Below, piece by piece: positions 1-11,800 of a DNA stretch of 64,000 nucleotides (position 1 is its first letter; each line of letters opens with the position of its first letter). Under the pieces are notes generated by a model. The model was not told the origin of the DNA, did not search any database, and saw nothing but the letters and a program-made list of their open reading frames with translations. A program made the position numbers and the translations under genes. The DNA comes from Cystobasidiopsis lactophilus (Eukaryota; Basidiomycota; Agaricostilbomycetes; Agaricostilbales; Chionosphaeraceae): the NCBI GenBank assembly GCA_001599975.1, contig BCIO01000002.1:2987883-3051882 (forward strand), given 5' to 3'.

Positions 1-186
1 CGAAAGTCTTGAAGAATACGAAAGGGAGAACAGAGCCAATGCAATTCTGAAGCGGAAGTTGCATTGTCGTCGGTCCAGCCGCCCACGGGTTAGGGAGGCT
101 GATCACAAGCTTTGTGGAGAACAGCACAAAGGAACCAAGAGGAACGACACTGTTTCAGATAGAAAGTAAGCTGGACGGAGATTGCT

Positions 187-2940
187 CTACTCCCGGACAC
201 GCTTGCGGCGGGTGTCGGTGGCAAAGGTGAAGGCCTTGACAACCAGCTTTTGTTGTCCGCCGGCCTCCTCCCGGGGTCTCTTGCGGCCAATGTCCTTGAG
301 AGGTTGGACGGGCTTGATGACGCGGTCCCTTGCGATCTGAGCCTCGGTCGCCGCGGCCAATCGAGGCTTTTGAACGGCTTTGGGCGGCAGGGGCACGACC
401 GGGATCTGGCCGTTGAGGGACGTGTTGGCATCGGCAGTCTGCCACGACGACAACGAGCGCTCAAAATGAGTCTGGGGCTCCGGGTTGATGCGCCGCTGGC
501 GCGAGGTCGAGCGAAAGGTGAACGGCTTGGGCACCGTCTTGGGTTTGGTCGCCAGCGTCTGAGCCTGCAGCATCCTAGGTTCAGCTAAAGTGGCATAGCG
601 GAGAACTAAGCGCACTCGTGGAGCCTGAGCGTTGGTTTTGGAGCCTAAAGGCAGCTTGGCAGCGGCCGCAGGCGCGACCTTCTTGGGGGCCTCTTCCTGA
701 GGTACAGGTGGCGCAGCGGGCGCATCAGCCAGAACCGAAAGGCCTTGGTAGGTCTTTTGCTTCTTCCTGCGGGGCGTCTCCTCCGCCTCTTGCTCGACCG
801 GTGGCTGGGGCTCTTCGAGTTGGTCCAAGAAGGAGTGGACTTTGTCCAAGTAAGACGGCCTGGGCTCGTGGTGAAAAGACTTCTCTTGCTCCTCCAATGC
901 TTCGACAGTCAGCTCGCTGGTGTTGGGGAGAGCGGAAGTGGACCGGGAGCGAGTTTCCGGGGAGGTGATGTGGACGGGCGAGAGAAGCCGGGCGGGTTCC
1001 TGCGGAGGGCTGTTGGGAGGGCTATGCGGAGAAGCCTGTCGAGCTGGTGGTTGAGAGGAGGAAGGCACCGGAGCCGGGGCGGGAACGGGAGCAGCGTCCG
1101 TGAGAATCGGGGCCGAGACGACGCGCGGCTGAACGACAACAGAGGGAGCAAAAGCAGCGGACAGTGTCATTCGAGGTTTCTATGTAGGGAGACGGCATCA
1201 GATTGGGCGATGTGTACGCAGACCCGGGATAAGGAAACGAACCTTGGCAGGTCTCTCCACAACTTCAGCCTGTGGCTCCCTTGTGCGATTGGTGAAAGCG
1301 AACTCTCTGGGCAGAGTGAGGCCGTTGGACTTGACAGGTGCTGCAGAGGAGGGCGCGGACGCTTGGTGAGGTTCAGAAGTGACAGACGCAGCTGCCGCCT
1401 GAGGGTGGTGACGCAGGGCGTCGGTCGGCAGGCTTCGATTGAGCGGCAAACTGTCCAAGAGGTGGGCGGAAGGAGGGCGGGAGGCTCGGCTGGCAGATCG
1501 AGGCCGAGCAGGCAAGGAAGCCATCAACCTCGGAGTAGGGGCGGAAGGCGGCAAAGGAAAGCCAGTGATGGCCTGGACTGGCCCAGGGTTCTGAAGGTCC
1601 AAGCCGCGGTTGAAGTTGGCATCGCGCTTCTTGCGCTCGAAGAAATCATCCTTGGAGACGACGCGGTCGACGAGGGGCGGCTCGTTGTAAGAGTGGCGAG
1701 CTTGGCGCAAGGCCAAGGTGACGTTCAACGTCTGATTGCTGTTATCCATATCGAGCGAATCATCGTCTTCCTCCGCTTCCTCCTCTTCTTGGAGCGGCAA
1801 GGGTTCCGGGAGGGGTTCCGGCTCATCGTCCGCTGCCGGGTCTTCTTCCATCACCGAAAGCAAGACGGGCGGCTCTGGGATCGGGTCAGAAGCCAAGTTG
1901 GCCATCATGGCCCGATTATAGGCGTCCCTTGACCGAGCAATCTTCTGCTCGAGGACCGAAGGCGCCAGGGAAGACGTGGCCGAGTGGGTTCGGTTGTGGG
2001 CTGCGGCAGCGAGGGGAGGGCGAGGGGATTCTTTTACAGGCGAGAGGACATGCTTGCTGGCTGAAGAAGACCTGGGTTTGGGTTGGGAAGATGAACGAGG
2101 GTGGGCTGCGAGTGTTGGCAGCGGGATGGCATCAGGTGAGCCGGCCGGTGTGTGGCTGATTGAAGGTCTTTTGGATGGCTTGGTAGCCTGTTGTTGCTGG
2201 ACTGCAATTTGAGGAGCTGGCACATCTTCCGGGATGGTTGGCGCGGGAGGTTGTGGAGTAGCTGGGGATGGGCGCAGGAGCACCCCTGGCTTGAGCTCGA
2301 GCTGAGGAATGCTGGAGTGCCGCTTCTTGATGCCACCGGCCTTGTTATGAGAGTGAGTGGTGCTGCCGCTGGCGCTCATAGATGGGCGGCGGTGGCCGAG
2401 GGAGGCTCGAAGGGTGTTGTCCGGTCGAGAAGGCTGGGCCAGCTCGGCCTTCGCTCGAGCTAGCGAGGCCGGATTGATCCTATTAGCGGCCGCCGCTGTC
2501 GATGCTGATGCTACAGGCGCAGCCGCCGCCGATGTCGACACCGAGGGTTTGGTCCTGAACGGAGTCGAAGTGAACAGTGCTGTTGTTTTGTTTTGCGGTC
2601 TGAGCCATTCGGTCGCTTTGCACAGCGCTCTGACAGGCTCACCATGCTGTTCAGTGCCAGGGAACACATCCCAGCGAGCCGTCTCGTCGTAGCCCGGCGC
2701 TTCCTGCTCGAGCAGCAGCGTCTCATCCTCGTTGCCATCCGGCAGCCGGAAGTCGAACGTCGTCCGGTCGAAGCCGCCAAAGCTGACGCTCTGGTCGGCA
2801 GCGTACGACAAGTCCATGCCGATGTTGCTAGTGGCCAAGAAGGAGAGGGATGGTCGGTTGGGACCGAAACGGGGCGGGCTCCTCCTCCGAGACGTAAACA
2901 AGGCCAAAGATGGACCAGTGGTTCTCGCTTGGGACGACAT
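187..2940 (-). CDS. TPX2-like microtubule/spindle assembly protein
   Basis: Two exons, 2940..1243 and 1179..187, joined across a 63-nt intron (1180..1242, GTTCGT..TACATAG) in phase 0; about 896 residues. The protein is mostly low-complexity, rich in Ser, Pro and Ala, with an acidic run near residues 380-400. Its C-terminal third repeats the basic-aromatic motif typical of the TPX2 family: LPREFAFTNRT just before the splice, TVPKPFTFRSTSRQ, and VKAFTFATDTRRKR at the end. In known TPX2 proteins these segments bind microtubules and importin alpha and activate Aurora kinase during spindle assembly; that role is inferred here. The ATG at 2940 is the first in frame. Family assignment rests on the repeated [KR]xFxF motifs, not on the weakly conserved N-terminus. 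Confidence 0.65.
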
Positions 2941-3024
2941 TCTCTAATCCTCTCTATCATTTTGCACTTCATAACCTTACAAGAAACCCCATGCGATGAA
3001 CCCAAGAGCCAAAGGAGGACCGAA

Positions 3025-4027
3025 TCAAGCTTGGCTGGCGAGCAGCTTCTTGACGTAGTCGGGCTCTGGCAGCTTGCAGTAAGGCGCGGGCTCCGCATGG
3101 GACCACTTCTCGGTGCGCTTGACGATGCCGGACCAGTACTTGTCCGCCACCGTGCTGATGTCCTTCGCGTCGTCCTCCACGTTGCTGTCGCCAATCTTGG
3201 CCGACGCCTTCTCGATTTGGACAGAGATGACGCGGGTCGCCTTGAGCTCGGCAGCGTCTGGTTGACGGCAGTCCTCCCTGAATGCATTGGGTCAGCGGGG
3301 AAGGGAAACATGAAGGAGCAAATGGGCCGACCAGCGATCGTAGCCGATGTTCCTCCAGATCTCGTTCGTGATGGCCTTCAAACCCACGTTGGCCTCTTCG
3401 CCAGTGCAATACTTGGCATGCCCAAACACGATGGCGGACTTGAAGTTGACCTATACACCCATTTGAGCATTCCTACTCAACAGGGAGAGATAAGAGAGGC
3501 GCACATCATTGTGATACGGCGCCTTTGAAGGACATCAGCTTTCTTCATTACCATAGTGGTAATCAAGAGGCGCTCACAAGAGCAATAACGTAGCCTTGAA
3601 CGGTGGTGACGGTGATGCAGCACTTGACATCGTCTTCAGAGAGCGCTTTCCTGCATGGCCGACGACGAATTCAGCTCTCTGACGAGCTCCTAAGGTAAGA
3701 TCCCCATACAATAGCTGAGAGTTGATGTAGCCATGCAAGTAAATGGCTGTGAACTCGCACATTGAGCGTCCCGGAGGAATATCAAGATCCCGACGAGGAG
3801 AGGCAGCACTCACTGTCATCAATTCGCCCATAGGCCATCGGGATAGGCGGGTGGGGCCAGTTATCGTGGCTTAAGCCATCCTCAGAAGGTGGCAAGGTGA
3901 AAGCGACGTGCGCGCAGGTGCCTTCGTCCAGGATCTTGTACACGGCCTCGGCGTCGTACTTGGCGCGGTGGGTGTAGCGCTGGACGGCGTTGGCGTCCTT
4001 CTTGCCTGAAGGCTCGTATTCTGCCAT
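3025..4027 (-). CDS. Pyridoxamine 5'-phosphate oxidase-related FMN-binding protein
   Basis: Five or so short exons. Exon 1 (4027..3814) begins MAEYEPSGKKDANAVQRYTH and carries the Y-D-x-E-A-V-Y-x-I-L-D-E-G start typical of the Pyridox_oxase_2 / NimA-like split-barrel family. Later exons give MCEFTAIYLHGYINSQL (around 3765-3715), DDVKCCITVTTVQGYVIAL (around 3640-3583), VNFKSAIVFGHAKY (around 3450-3345) and a last exon ending YVKKLLASQA with TGA at 3025-3027. The pattern 'cytosolic flavin-nucleotide-binding protein' with a conserved F-x-S-A-I-V-F-G segment is common in fungi; the substrate is not known. Likely binds FMN and acts as a small oxidoreductase or detoxification enzyme (inference). 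Inner exon edges are approximate. Confidence 0.75.
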
Positions 4028-4566
4028 TGTTGTCGAGGATGATATTGAAATGGGAGCAACCTAATTGGGTGAGGCAGCGGCTGCAGTCGGTTCAGAGAGG
4101 TGATTAGGATTTGGGCAGGGGCCGCGCTAGCCGCGTCGGTCTGCGTCGCGGTCCCACAGAGAGCGACTCTATTCTTGGCAGGAGCGATTCAAATAATGCG
4201 AAGGATCAGCGCGACGAAGGGGGTTGCGTGCCGACAAGCGAAATCAAGCGTTCACATGAAAAAAATCGCCACCGAAGAGTCGTCGCAAGGTGGCGCAAAG
4301 CGGTCACAGAAGGAGGAGCTCAAGTTCCTTTTATGACAATGCAGGACAAGAAGAATGCTGCTATGTTGGGTGCGACGTCTGTAGGGACCAAACAAGCGAG
4401 CTTGAGTGATCACTCAAGGGGGGCAGACAAAGTCACCTACGGCTGCTTCTTCAAGGTGATGCCACGACGCCATGTCAGGCTAGAAGCTTGACCTGTGGCA
4501 GCGCCAACGTGAGGTTACATGAGAACGCCACATGTAAAGGTAAGCAGGCAACCCACCTTAAGACTT
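4028..4566. other. Intergenic stretch upstream of the FMN-binding protein gene
   Basis: About 540 bp between the start of the FMN-binding protein gene and the 3' end of SRP72. It should hold the promoter of the former and the 3'UTR of the latter. I see no coding continuity on either strand, no repeat and no RNA gene. Confidence 0.5.
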
Positions 4567-5724
4567 TCATTTCTTGCCCTTCTTCTTCTTCTTGCCTCCA
4601 CCTCCACCTCCCGACGCACCTCCCTGTGCCGGTTTCGCCTGTGGCGCCGAAGAGCCCTGGACGGTGAACTTCTCCTTGCGCTTCTCGTCGAGCTCCTTCT
4701 GCCTCAGCTTGGCCGCCAGCGCCTCCTTGAACGCCGCCCTCTCCCGCTTGGGCAACCACCTTTCTGGGTCCAAAGGCGGCCGGTCTTCTTCTGCCATGGC
4801 CGCAATATGAGCTGGTAACTTTGGCGGCGCTTTGGCTTTGGCCGATTTCGTAGGTGGTGGTGGTGCGGTGGAAGTCGAAGCAGCAGCAGCAGCCGCCGCC
4901 GATTTAGGTTGAGATTTAAAAGTGGAAGAGATCAAAGGTCCAATGGGGGTGGTTTCTAGGGCGGCGAAGGAAGGTAGGACCCGGTCTTCTTGCAGGCTGG
5001 CCAGCTTGGAGGGGATGGAGTCGGCGAACTCGAGGAAGGCGTCGCACGCCGCAGAGTTGTTTTCTAGGTCCGCGTGCTCTGGTGAGTCCTGTAGAAGCCG
5101 CAGCCGGGTTCAGATCCAAAGGTCTGACGGGTGGCAGCTTGAGCCTACCAGGTCAGAAGTGAGCAAGAGCTCGTCGTAGATCGCTTTGCTCTGCGCGTAG
5201 TCTTCCAGCTTGTACCTCTGTTCACTCACACCAAACGTTGATACTGCAACATGTGTATCAAGGGCAAAGCCAAGGGGAGAACGAACGATTTGAGCCTCGA
5301 GCACTCGCACTCCCCGGTCCTCGTCCCCCGCCGCGCCCTCGATGAGCTTCAAAGCCTCCCGCTCCTTGCCCAGCTTGTACAGCGAGTAAGCCCGCTCGTA
5401 CTCCAACCCTTTGTCAACGGGCAAGAAGTCGAGCGCGGCCTGGAACTTGTCGAGCAAAATGAGGCATTGCGCTTTGGTCCGCGTGGCCAGCTCGTCGTCT
5501 GGCGCTTCCCTGAGAACTGTGCGTTCACAAACACGCCACATCAATGACCTGGGGTGGATTGATATAAGGGAGGGCTGGGACGCACTCTGGCCCGTCGTCT
5601 TGAGCGCATTCGCCCAGTTGGCAGCGTTGAGTTGGGTGCTGAGCCGGTCGAAGCGCTTGGTGAGCGGCTTGGCCTTGATCTTCTTGGCCGGGTATGTTCT
5701 AGGAGCAGCTGGTGCTTTAGGCAT
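4567..5724 (-). CDS. SRP72: Signal recognition particle subunit SRP72, unusually short
   Basis: Four exons read in frame: MPKAPAAPRTYPAKK... (5724 to about 5590), a TPR exon with ATRTKAQCLILLDKFQAAL and YERAYSLYKLGKEREALKL, a small exon RYKLEDYAQSKAIYDELLL, then a long last exon beginning DSPEHADLENNSAACDAF. The last exon ends with the SRP72 RNA-binding signature DPERWLPKRER and a lysine-rich tail KKKKKGKK. SRP72 pairs with SRP68 and binds 7S RNA for co-translational targeting to the ER. The predicted protein is only about 315 residues, while SRP72 in yeast and human is about 640-670: the N-terminal TPRs pass almost directly to the C-terminal RNA-binding part, so the central TPR block is missing. 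Head-to-head with UTP20, 81 bp apart. Family certain; the completeness of the gene is the open point. Confidence 0.85.
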
Positions 5725-5805
5725 CTTGTCGTCTGTTGGTGTTCACAGGTCAAGCCATGCGCGCAGGAAATTTGTTGGAGCGCTGCGTCGATCCTGTGTC
5801 AAGTG
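5725..5805. promoter_or_regulatory. Shared divergent promoter, SRP72 / UTP20
   Basis: Only 81 bp separate the two start codons, so both genes, each encoding an RNP component, must share promoter DNA or have 5'UTRs that overlap. No TATA box is visible. Confidence 0.45.
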
Positions 5806-8800
5806 ATGGCACCTCGGCCGGACAAGAAGCGCAAGAGCGAGAATGCTCCTGCAGATCCAAGGCCGTTTAAGAAGGCCAAGAAGACGCTCTTTGGCTCTGG
5901 GCGCCGCTTCAAGGTTCGTTGCTTGCCCCACCACTTTCGAAAATTTATTGAATGTCTTGGCTGTGTAATGAACAGTATTCGACTCTGGCCCAGCAGATCG
6001 AAAAGATCACTGTGAACCATGCTAGTGTGCTGGGCTGGTCCAAGACCGTCGAAGGCTTAGACGAGGAGGAAGCAGAGGTTGGTTTTGCTCTCCGTTCTTA
6101 GCCCAATTCCTCAGAGCTGAGCCCTGAGCCACCGCCAACAGAACTCGACTCCAATCTCTAGAGCTCTAGCGGCCGCCATCCAAATCGATACCACTTTGGG
6201 CTTCCAGCTGTTGAACCGCCAGCTCGGGCCGCATGTCGGCAGCTTGCCCTTGATCATCTTGCACCGCCAGGCCATCTTTGACAGCTTGCTCGCTGCGCTC
6301 CAGGATGTGGATTCCGTCCATTTATCAGGCGAGACCGTCATTTCGTGCGTCGCTCTCCTCCTCGATCCATTTCGAAACTGGATCTTGACGGAGACACCTA
6401 CAGGTTGATTCCGCCACTATTGGAAACTTTACCAGACCCGACGCTGACCGCTGCGTTTGTGCCGGACCTGGTCCACGCTTTGCTCTACTTGGTGTTCGAC
6501 TCGACCAACGCCGGCCTCATCGAGAAGGCGCTCAACACGCTCGCTTTCGTCTTCAAGAACCAAGGCCGCCACCTGTCTGGCGACGTGCGCTCGGTTTGGG
6601 ACTGGATGAAAGAGGGCTTCGGGTTCGGCCAGGCTGCTTCTGCGGCGCCCGAGGAGGATTTGGATGAGGAGGAAGGAGATGACGAGCAGGAGGAGGATGA
6701 GGAGCAACAACCGGAGTCGATGGCGGTCGACGACCCACCTCGAGAAGCTGAAGAAGACGAGGAGGCTGAAGAGGAAGGGAAGGAGGATGACCTTGAAGAT
6801 CTTGCTCCTACCGCCACCGCCATCGAGGCGGAGACTACCACCAAACCCGAGCTGAAGCCATTGAACAAGATGCGCATCAAGTCCCAACCTCGCCTACGCC
6901 GCCTGCTCGCTTCTGCTTTTGCCTACTTCGCCCGCAAGCTATCCCCCTCCCAACTTGACATCTTGGCCCAAGCCATCTTCTCCGACTTTGCTTCTTCCGC
7001 AAACAACACCTTGGCCGCTGAATCCATCGGGTTCATTCTGTCAGAGGCCGTCAAGTCCATCAATGCCACTTTGGTCGCTAAGACGCCTAGCATCTTCACC
7101 TCCTTCGCGAGCGCTTCTTCCTCGTCGCCGGAAGCGAAGCAGGCCGTTCGATGGGCTTTGACTTCCATCTTACATTACACCAGAGCTCAACATTCCCAGC
7201 CCTTGGTCTCCGCCGTCCTCGACTTGGTCCGAGCCGACTCGAGCGCCCACCTCGACCTGCTGGCGGCGTTGGTCTCGGTGCGGAAAGGCCAGAAAGTGCC
7301 AGAGGCCAGCCGGAAGGCCATTTGGGAGTTCTTCTTGGCTCTGGAGCTGAACACGGTTGGTATGGACGATTTGGCGGTCAAAATGTGGTCGTGGGCTTCG
7401 TCCGTCGAGAGCCTCAAGTTGGGCCCGGATTGGTTCAAGAGGCTGTATGCCGACTCTTCAGTGCGTTCAGGCCGCGCCTTCAGTCATGTCCACACTGACT
7501 TCGATTTTGGTTTTTTTGCACAGACACTGGAATTGGCTACGAAAGTCTCGCTGGCGCTTCACCGCCTGTCTTGGACTCTCTTCGACCATTTCTGCCTACA
7601 CGACCTCTTCCAGCTCTTGCTCCAGCAAGACGCAGAGCAGTCCATTCCTGTACTCGCTGCGTTTGCCAGGGAGGGTGTTTGGCAGGGCAAGCTGAAAGCA
7701 GCGGAGAAGGCGAGCTTGCAGGAGAAGGTGCTGCCTAGATGGAAGGCTAGCCGATGCTTGACTGCGAACGCAGCACAGTGGTTTGGACAGGTTCGTGACA
7801 TGTCTTTCTGCATCCAATGAGGGATCTGCCTTGACTATCTCTGAACAGGACGTCCGAAGTCTCATCGAGCTCTTCCCGCTCGTCCGGCTGTCTTTCTCGT
7901 CCATCAGCACTCTCAACTCGGACGTGCTCTCACTGCTATCGGCTACACTTTCTCTGACCCGAGAAGAAGCCCAAGCTCGATTCGCGTCCGCCGCCTTCAA
8001 TCCTGCTCTGATCGCCGTCGAGTGCTTAGCCCTCCTTTCAGGGCAGAAGTTGGAAGATGACCAAGTAGTGAAGATCTTGGAGGTCTTTGGGTGGCATCGA
8101 TTGGTCGTGGAGGCGCTAGCTGGCTTGTTGGCGAACCAACCTCAGTGCGTTTTCGTTCATTTGGATCTCAAGGAGATGAGGCGTTAAATCGGGCGCACAG
8201 TTCTGAGTGCTCTCACTTTGACCAGCTACTCGCTTGCTGCAAGGGCCAACTATCTTCTGAGGATGCCGTGCTCCGACTTTCCAGCGCGCAGATCCTGCTC
8301 GCTTGCGCACCCGCCAACTTGTCGCCAGTGTTCAAGGCCGTGGTCGAGGCGGAAGAGATGCCATTGACCATTCAAAATGCGAGGGAGCGCTGCTTGCTGC
8401 TTCGCCGGGTGGCTGCGTCTGCCAAAGGCTTGCCTGCAGACGCTGTCGAGGCTGCTGTGCTTTATCTCATTGGTTTGTCTTACCTCCCCTCCATTCCTGT
8501 GGAATTTTCGTTGAGGTGAAACCACAGGCAATCTGAAGATCAATTTTAAACCACTATGGAAGGACGCGGCCGAAGCGCTGGTCGGCATTGACGAGTCTCA
8601 CCGCCCTTTGATCTGGAGTCACATCGAGGCCGAGCTCGAAGGGTGTGTGGTGGGTACGCCAATGCGAGTGGACGCGAATTGGGCACGGGAAGACGAGGAT
8701 GGCAAGTTAGAGCCAAAGGCACCGGCACAGGCAAACTCGGAGTTTGTTTGCACGAACGCGGTCAAGCTGGAGCGGACTTTGGCGGAGCCTTCCGTCTTTG

Positions 8801-11800
8801 ATGCACGGTCTCAGGTGTGTTTCGCGACCCAATGCTTGATGGGTTTTATTGATCCAAATATGCAGTTGACTCCGTCGGAAGGCAAGCTGGTGCGAGCGAC
8901 CTTCGAGACCCAGCTGCTAGGGCTCGTCGGTCAATTTCCATCTATGGCCACAAAGCACTCCCGCCAGCTCGTCCCATGGTTCTTGCGTCTTTTTGGCCAG
9001 TCGGACTCGGCAGACGACGAACCGTCCTCGCTTTCTGCCAAAGAGCGCCAACAGCGGCTGCTGGCTTGGCTCGACATGTTCGCCAAGCTGCACAATCCTA
9101 AGGCCTTCTTCCAGTCGGAGCAGCTCTTGGACACCCTGCACCGGTTGCTCACCTTGGGCAACCCGGCCACTCAGAAGGCCGCGCTTGAGGCAGTGGCGAT
9201 CTGGCGAGATCCGCATCTCACGCCATACCTCGAGAAGCTTAAGGCCCTCCTTGAGACGTCGTCTTTTCGAGATGCTCTCCTCGACCTGTCGCTGTCCCCT
9301 GAGGACGACATCGTCGCGGCTGAAGACCGGGCAGGCTTGCTGCCCATCGTGCTCCGGCTGCTCTTTGGCAAGCTCATCTCGCGTCAAGCGGCCAACTCTT
9401 CAAGCAAGAGCGCCATCCTCTCTTCGCTTCGTCATTGCCCTGCCGGCGAACTGGACCTGTTTATCGACTTGATGCTGCAACCCGTCCGAGAAGCCGACGT
9501 GTCCACCCATCGACAGCTTGGCTTCTTGCACCTTCTCGAGCCCGTCCTCAAGCATCTCGGAGCCCATGTCATTTTACGAATTCAAGACCTCTTCGACGCC
9601 ATGTTAGCCATCGTATCGCGCAACAGCCACATCAAAGACATCCGGCGATTTGGTGTCCGGCGCCTGGTCGACTTCTTCCGCTATGTTCCGCCATTTCGGC
9701 CAAGCGGCATGTCTTTGAAAGATGCATTCGAGAAGATCATCTCGCCCAGGCTCGACTCGCTCTCGGCGGACGGATCTCACACCCCTTCGCCTTTGGTGGA
9801 CATCGCCCACTTGTGGCTCTCCAATGCTGACACTGTCCCATACTGCGCGGCTTACGACGTGCAGTTCTTACCAGCGATTTTCAGCTGCTTGAATTCGCCG
9901 GACGCGACAAGAGCGGTGGTTTCGCGGGTGCTGGACGTCATCGAAGCGCTCCTCAATGATCTGGACAGCAACGAAGCGAAGAAGGCAATCTGCACATCGA
10001 ACGCGCTGTCCATCATATCCAATCTGCAGGCCTCGCTGTCGTTCAAAGCGTCAACAAAGCTGGGCTCGGACGACACGCCGCCCCGAATTTTGGCGCTCCT
10101 TTCGACTCTCGCTCGGGTCAGCCCAGACCCCACCCAGGCAACTCATTTGGCGACTTTGATCGTGTCGCTTTTGCTCAAGCCGAACCGCGACGTGCCGGAA
10201 AAGACAAAGGTCGAAGCTTTGAAGACTTTGGCGACCATCGTCCCCATTCTTCCCAAGGAACGCCACGCAAGCTTGGCCAAGCAGATCACAGCTCTATTCG
10301 GCACCATCAAGGCTCGGATGGGGCGCGTCTTGACATCTGAGCTGTTCGGCACCCTCAGCGCCGATGATCCTCAAGCGGCAGCGGCAGCGGCCCTCGTTCT
10401 GGAGCTCAACGCATTCTCGGCCAAGCACATCGACCAGCCTGATTTTGATCGTCGGCTGGCGGCGTCTGCCAAAATCAATGAGGAGCTTTATTCCACTCTG
10501 TCGCCGGCTGCCTGGGTCGTCTTGGTCCACAACGCCTTCTTCTTTCTGCAAGACCCCGATGAACTTAGCATCCGGGGCAATGCGGCATTGTTGCTGAAAC
10601 GCTTCTTGGCTACAAGCTCTAGCCCGCAAGAGTTAGACCTCGTCCGCACCCTCTTCCTGCCTGAGGTCAAGAAGGGCCTGCGCATTCGGGAAGAGGTAGT
10701 CAGGTCGGAATACCTGGGTGTGTTATCTGAAGCGGTGGCATTGGTGGAAGGTATCCCGGAGCTGGAAGAGATGAAGGTCCTACTGTTCGAGGGCGACGCC
10801 GAAGCCAACGTCTTCCTCAACTTCTGTCACATTCAGCAGCACCGCCGCCTGCGTGCCACTCGCCGCATCGGAGAGCTCGCTGGCAGCCTCTCGAACCGGG
10901 TCTTGGAGGAATACTTTCTCCCGCTCCTCCGGCAGATGTTGCCTTCGCCTCGCACCCCGACTGTCAACCAAGATCTGATCTCGGACGCCATCGCTGCTCT
11001 GGCTGCCTTGGCCAAAACTTTCCATTGGTCTTCCTATCGCTCCCTCCTCGCACAGCATGTCAGGCTTGTTCGCGGCGATCCAGCGTTCGCTAAGGTCCAC
11101 AACCGAATCGTCGTCGCCATTTTGCACTCCTTCCACTTCGATCTTCGTGATGACGCCCTTTCTACCACGGTTCTACCCGCCGTGGAGTCTCGCCTCCTTC
11201 CGGCTCTCTACATGCTGGTCGAGCGCAAGGACGATGACGAGCTCAACCGCATCTCGCTGATGGAGGGCGTTTCGTCTGTGGTGCTCCGCTTGCCACCCAT
11301 CTCCCAACGCACCCAAACCGTTCGTCTTTGCATGAACCTCAGCCATATCTTGCGGGCTCGAGAGCAGAGCATCCGTGATGCCGCCCGCAAGACGCTCTGC
11401 CGCATGGCCACGACCTTTGGATCTCCGATACTGCCGACAATTCTGCAAGAGCTGGTCACCTCTTTGGCTCGTGGCCCGCAGCTCCACACACTCGCATACG
11501 TGCTACATGCCGTTTTGCTCCAGCTTTCGACTGACGGCAACCTTCGCTTCGAGACGTCGACCCTGACTGACTGCACGAAGGCTCTGAACGAAGACTTGTT
11601 CGGCGCTCCGGCAACAGACCGCGAGTCGACCGAATTCCGGCAAAAGACACACATGAAGGAGGTCAAGTCGCCGAAGAGCGTGGACTCGTTCGCTCTGCTG
11701 GCGTCCGCCATCCAGCCCACCCAACTTTCCATCTTGCTCGAGCCGATCCGAGACGTCCTCAGCACCACTGAAGCCTCAAAAGTCACCAAGGTGGTTGACG

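Noticed and set aside
745-1932. 395-codon plus-strand open frame opposite the TPX2-like gene
   Set aside because: Crosses the intron of the TPX2-like gene and has shadow composition (Arg/Gly/Leu) without motifs.
2593-3528. 311-codon plus-strand open frame spanning two minus-strand genes
   Set aside because: It runs over two recognised genes and the gap between them, with no coherent protein features.
6650-6800. Purine-rich GAGGAG tract
   Set aside because: It codes for the acidic linker of UTP20 and is explained by that.
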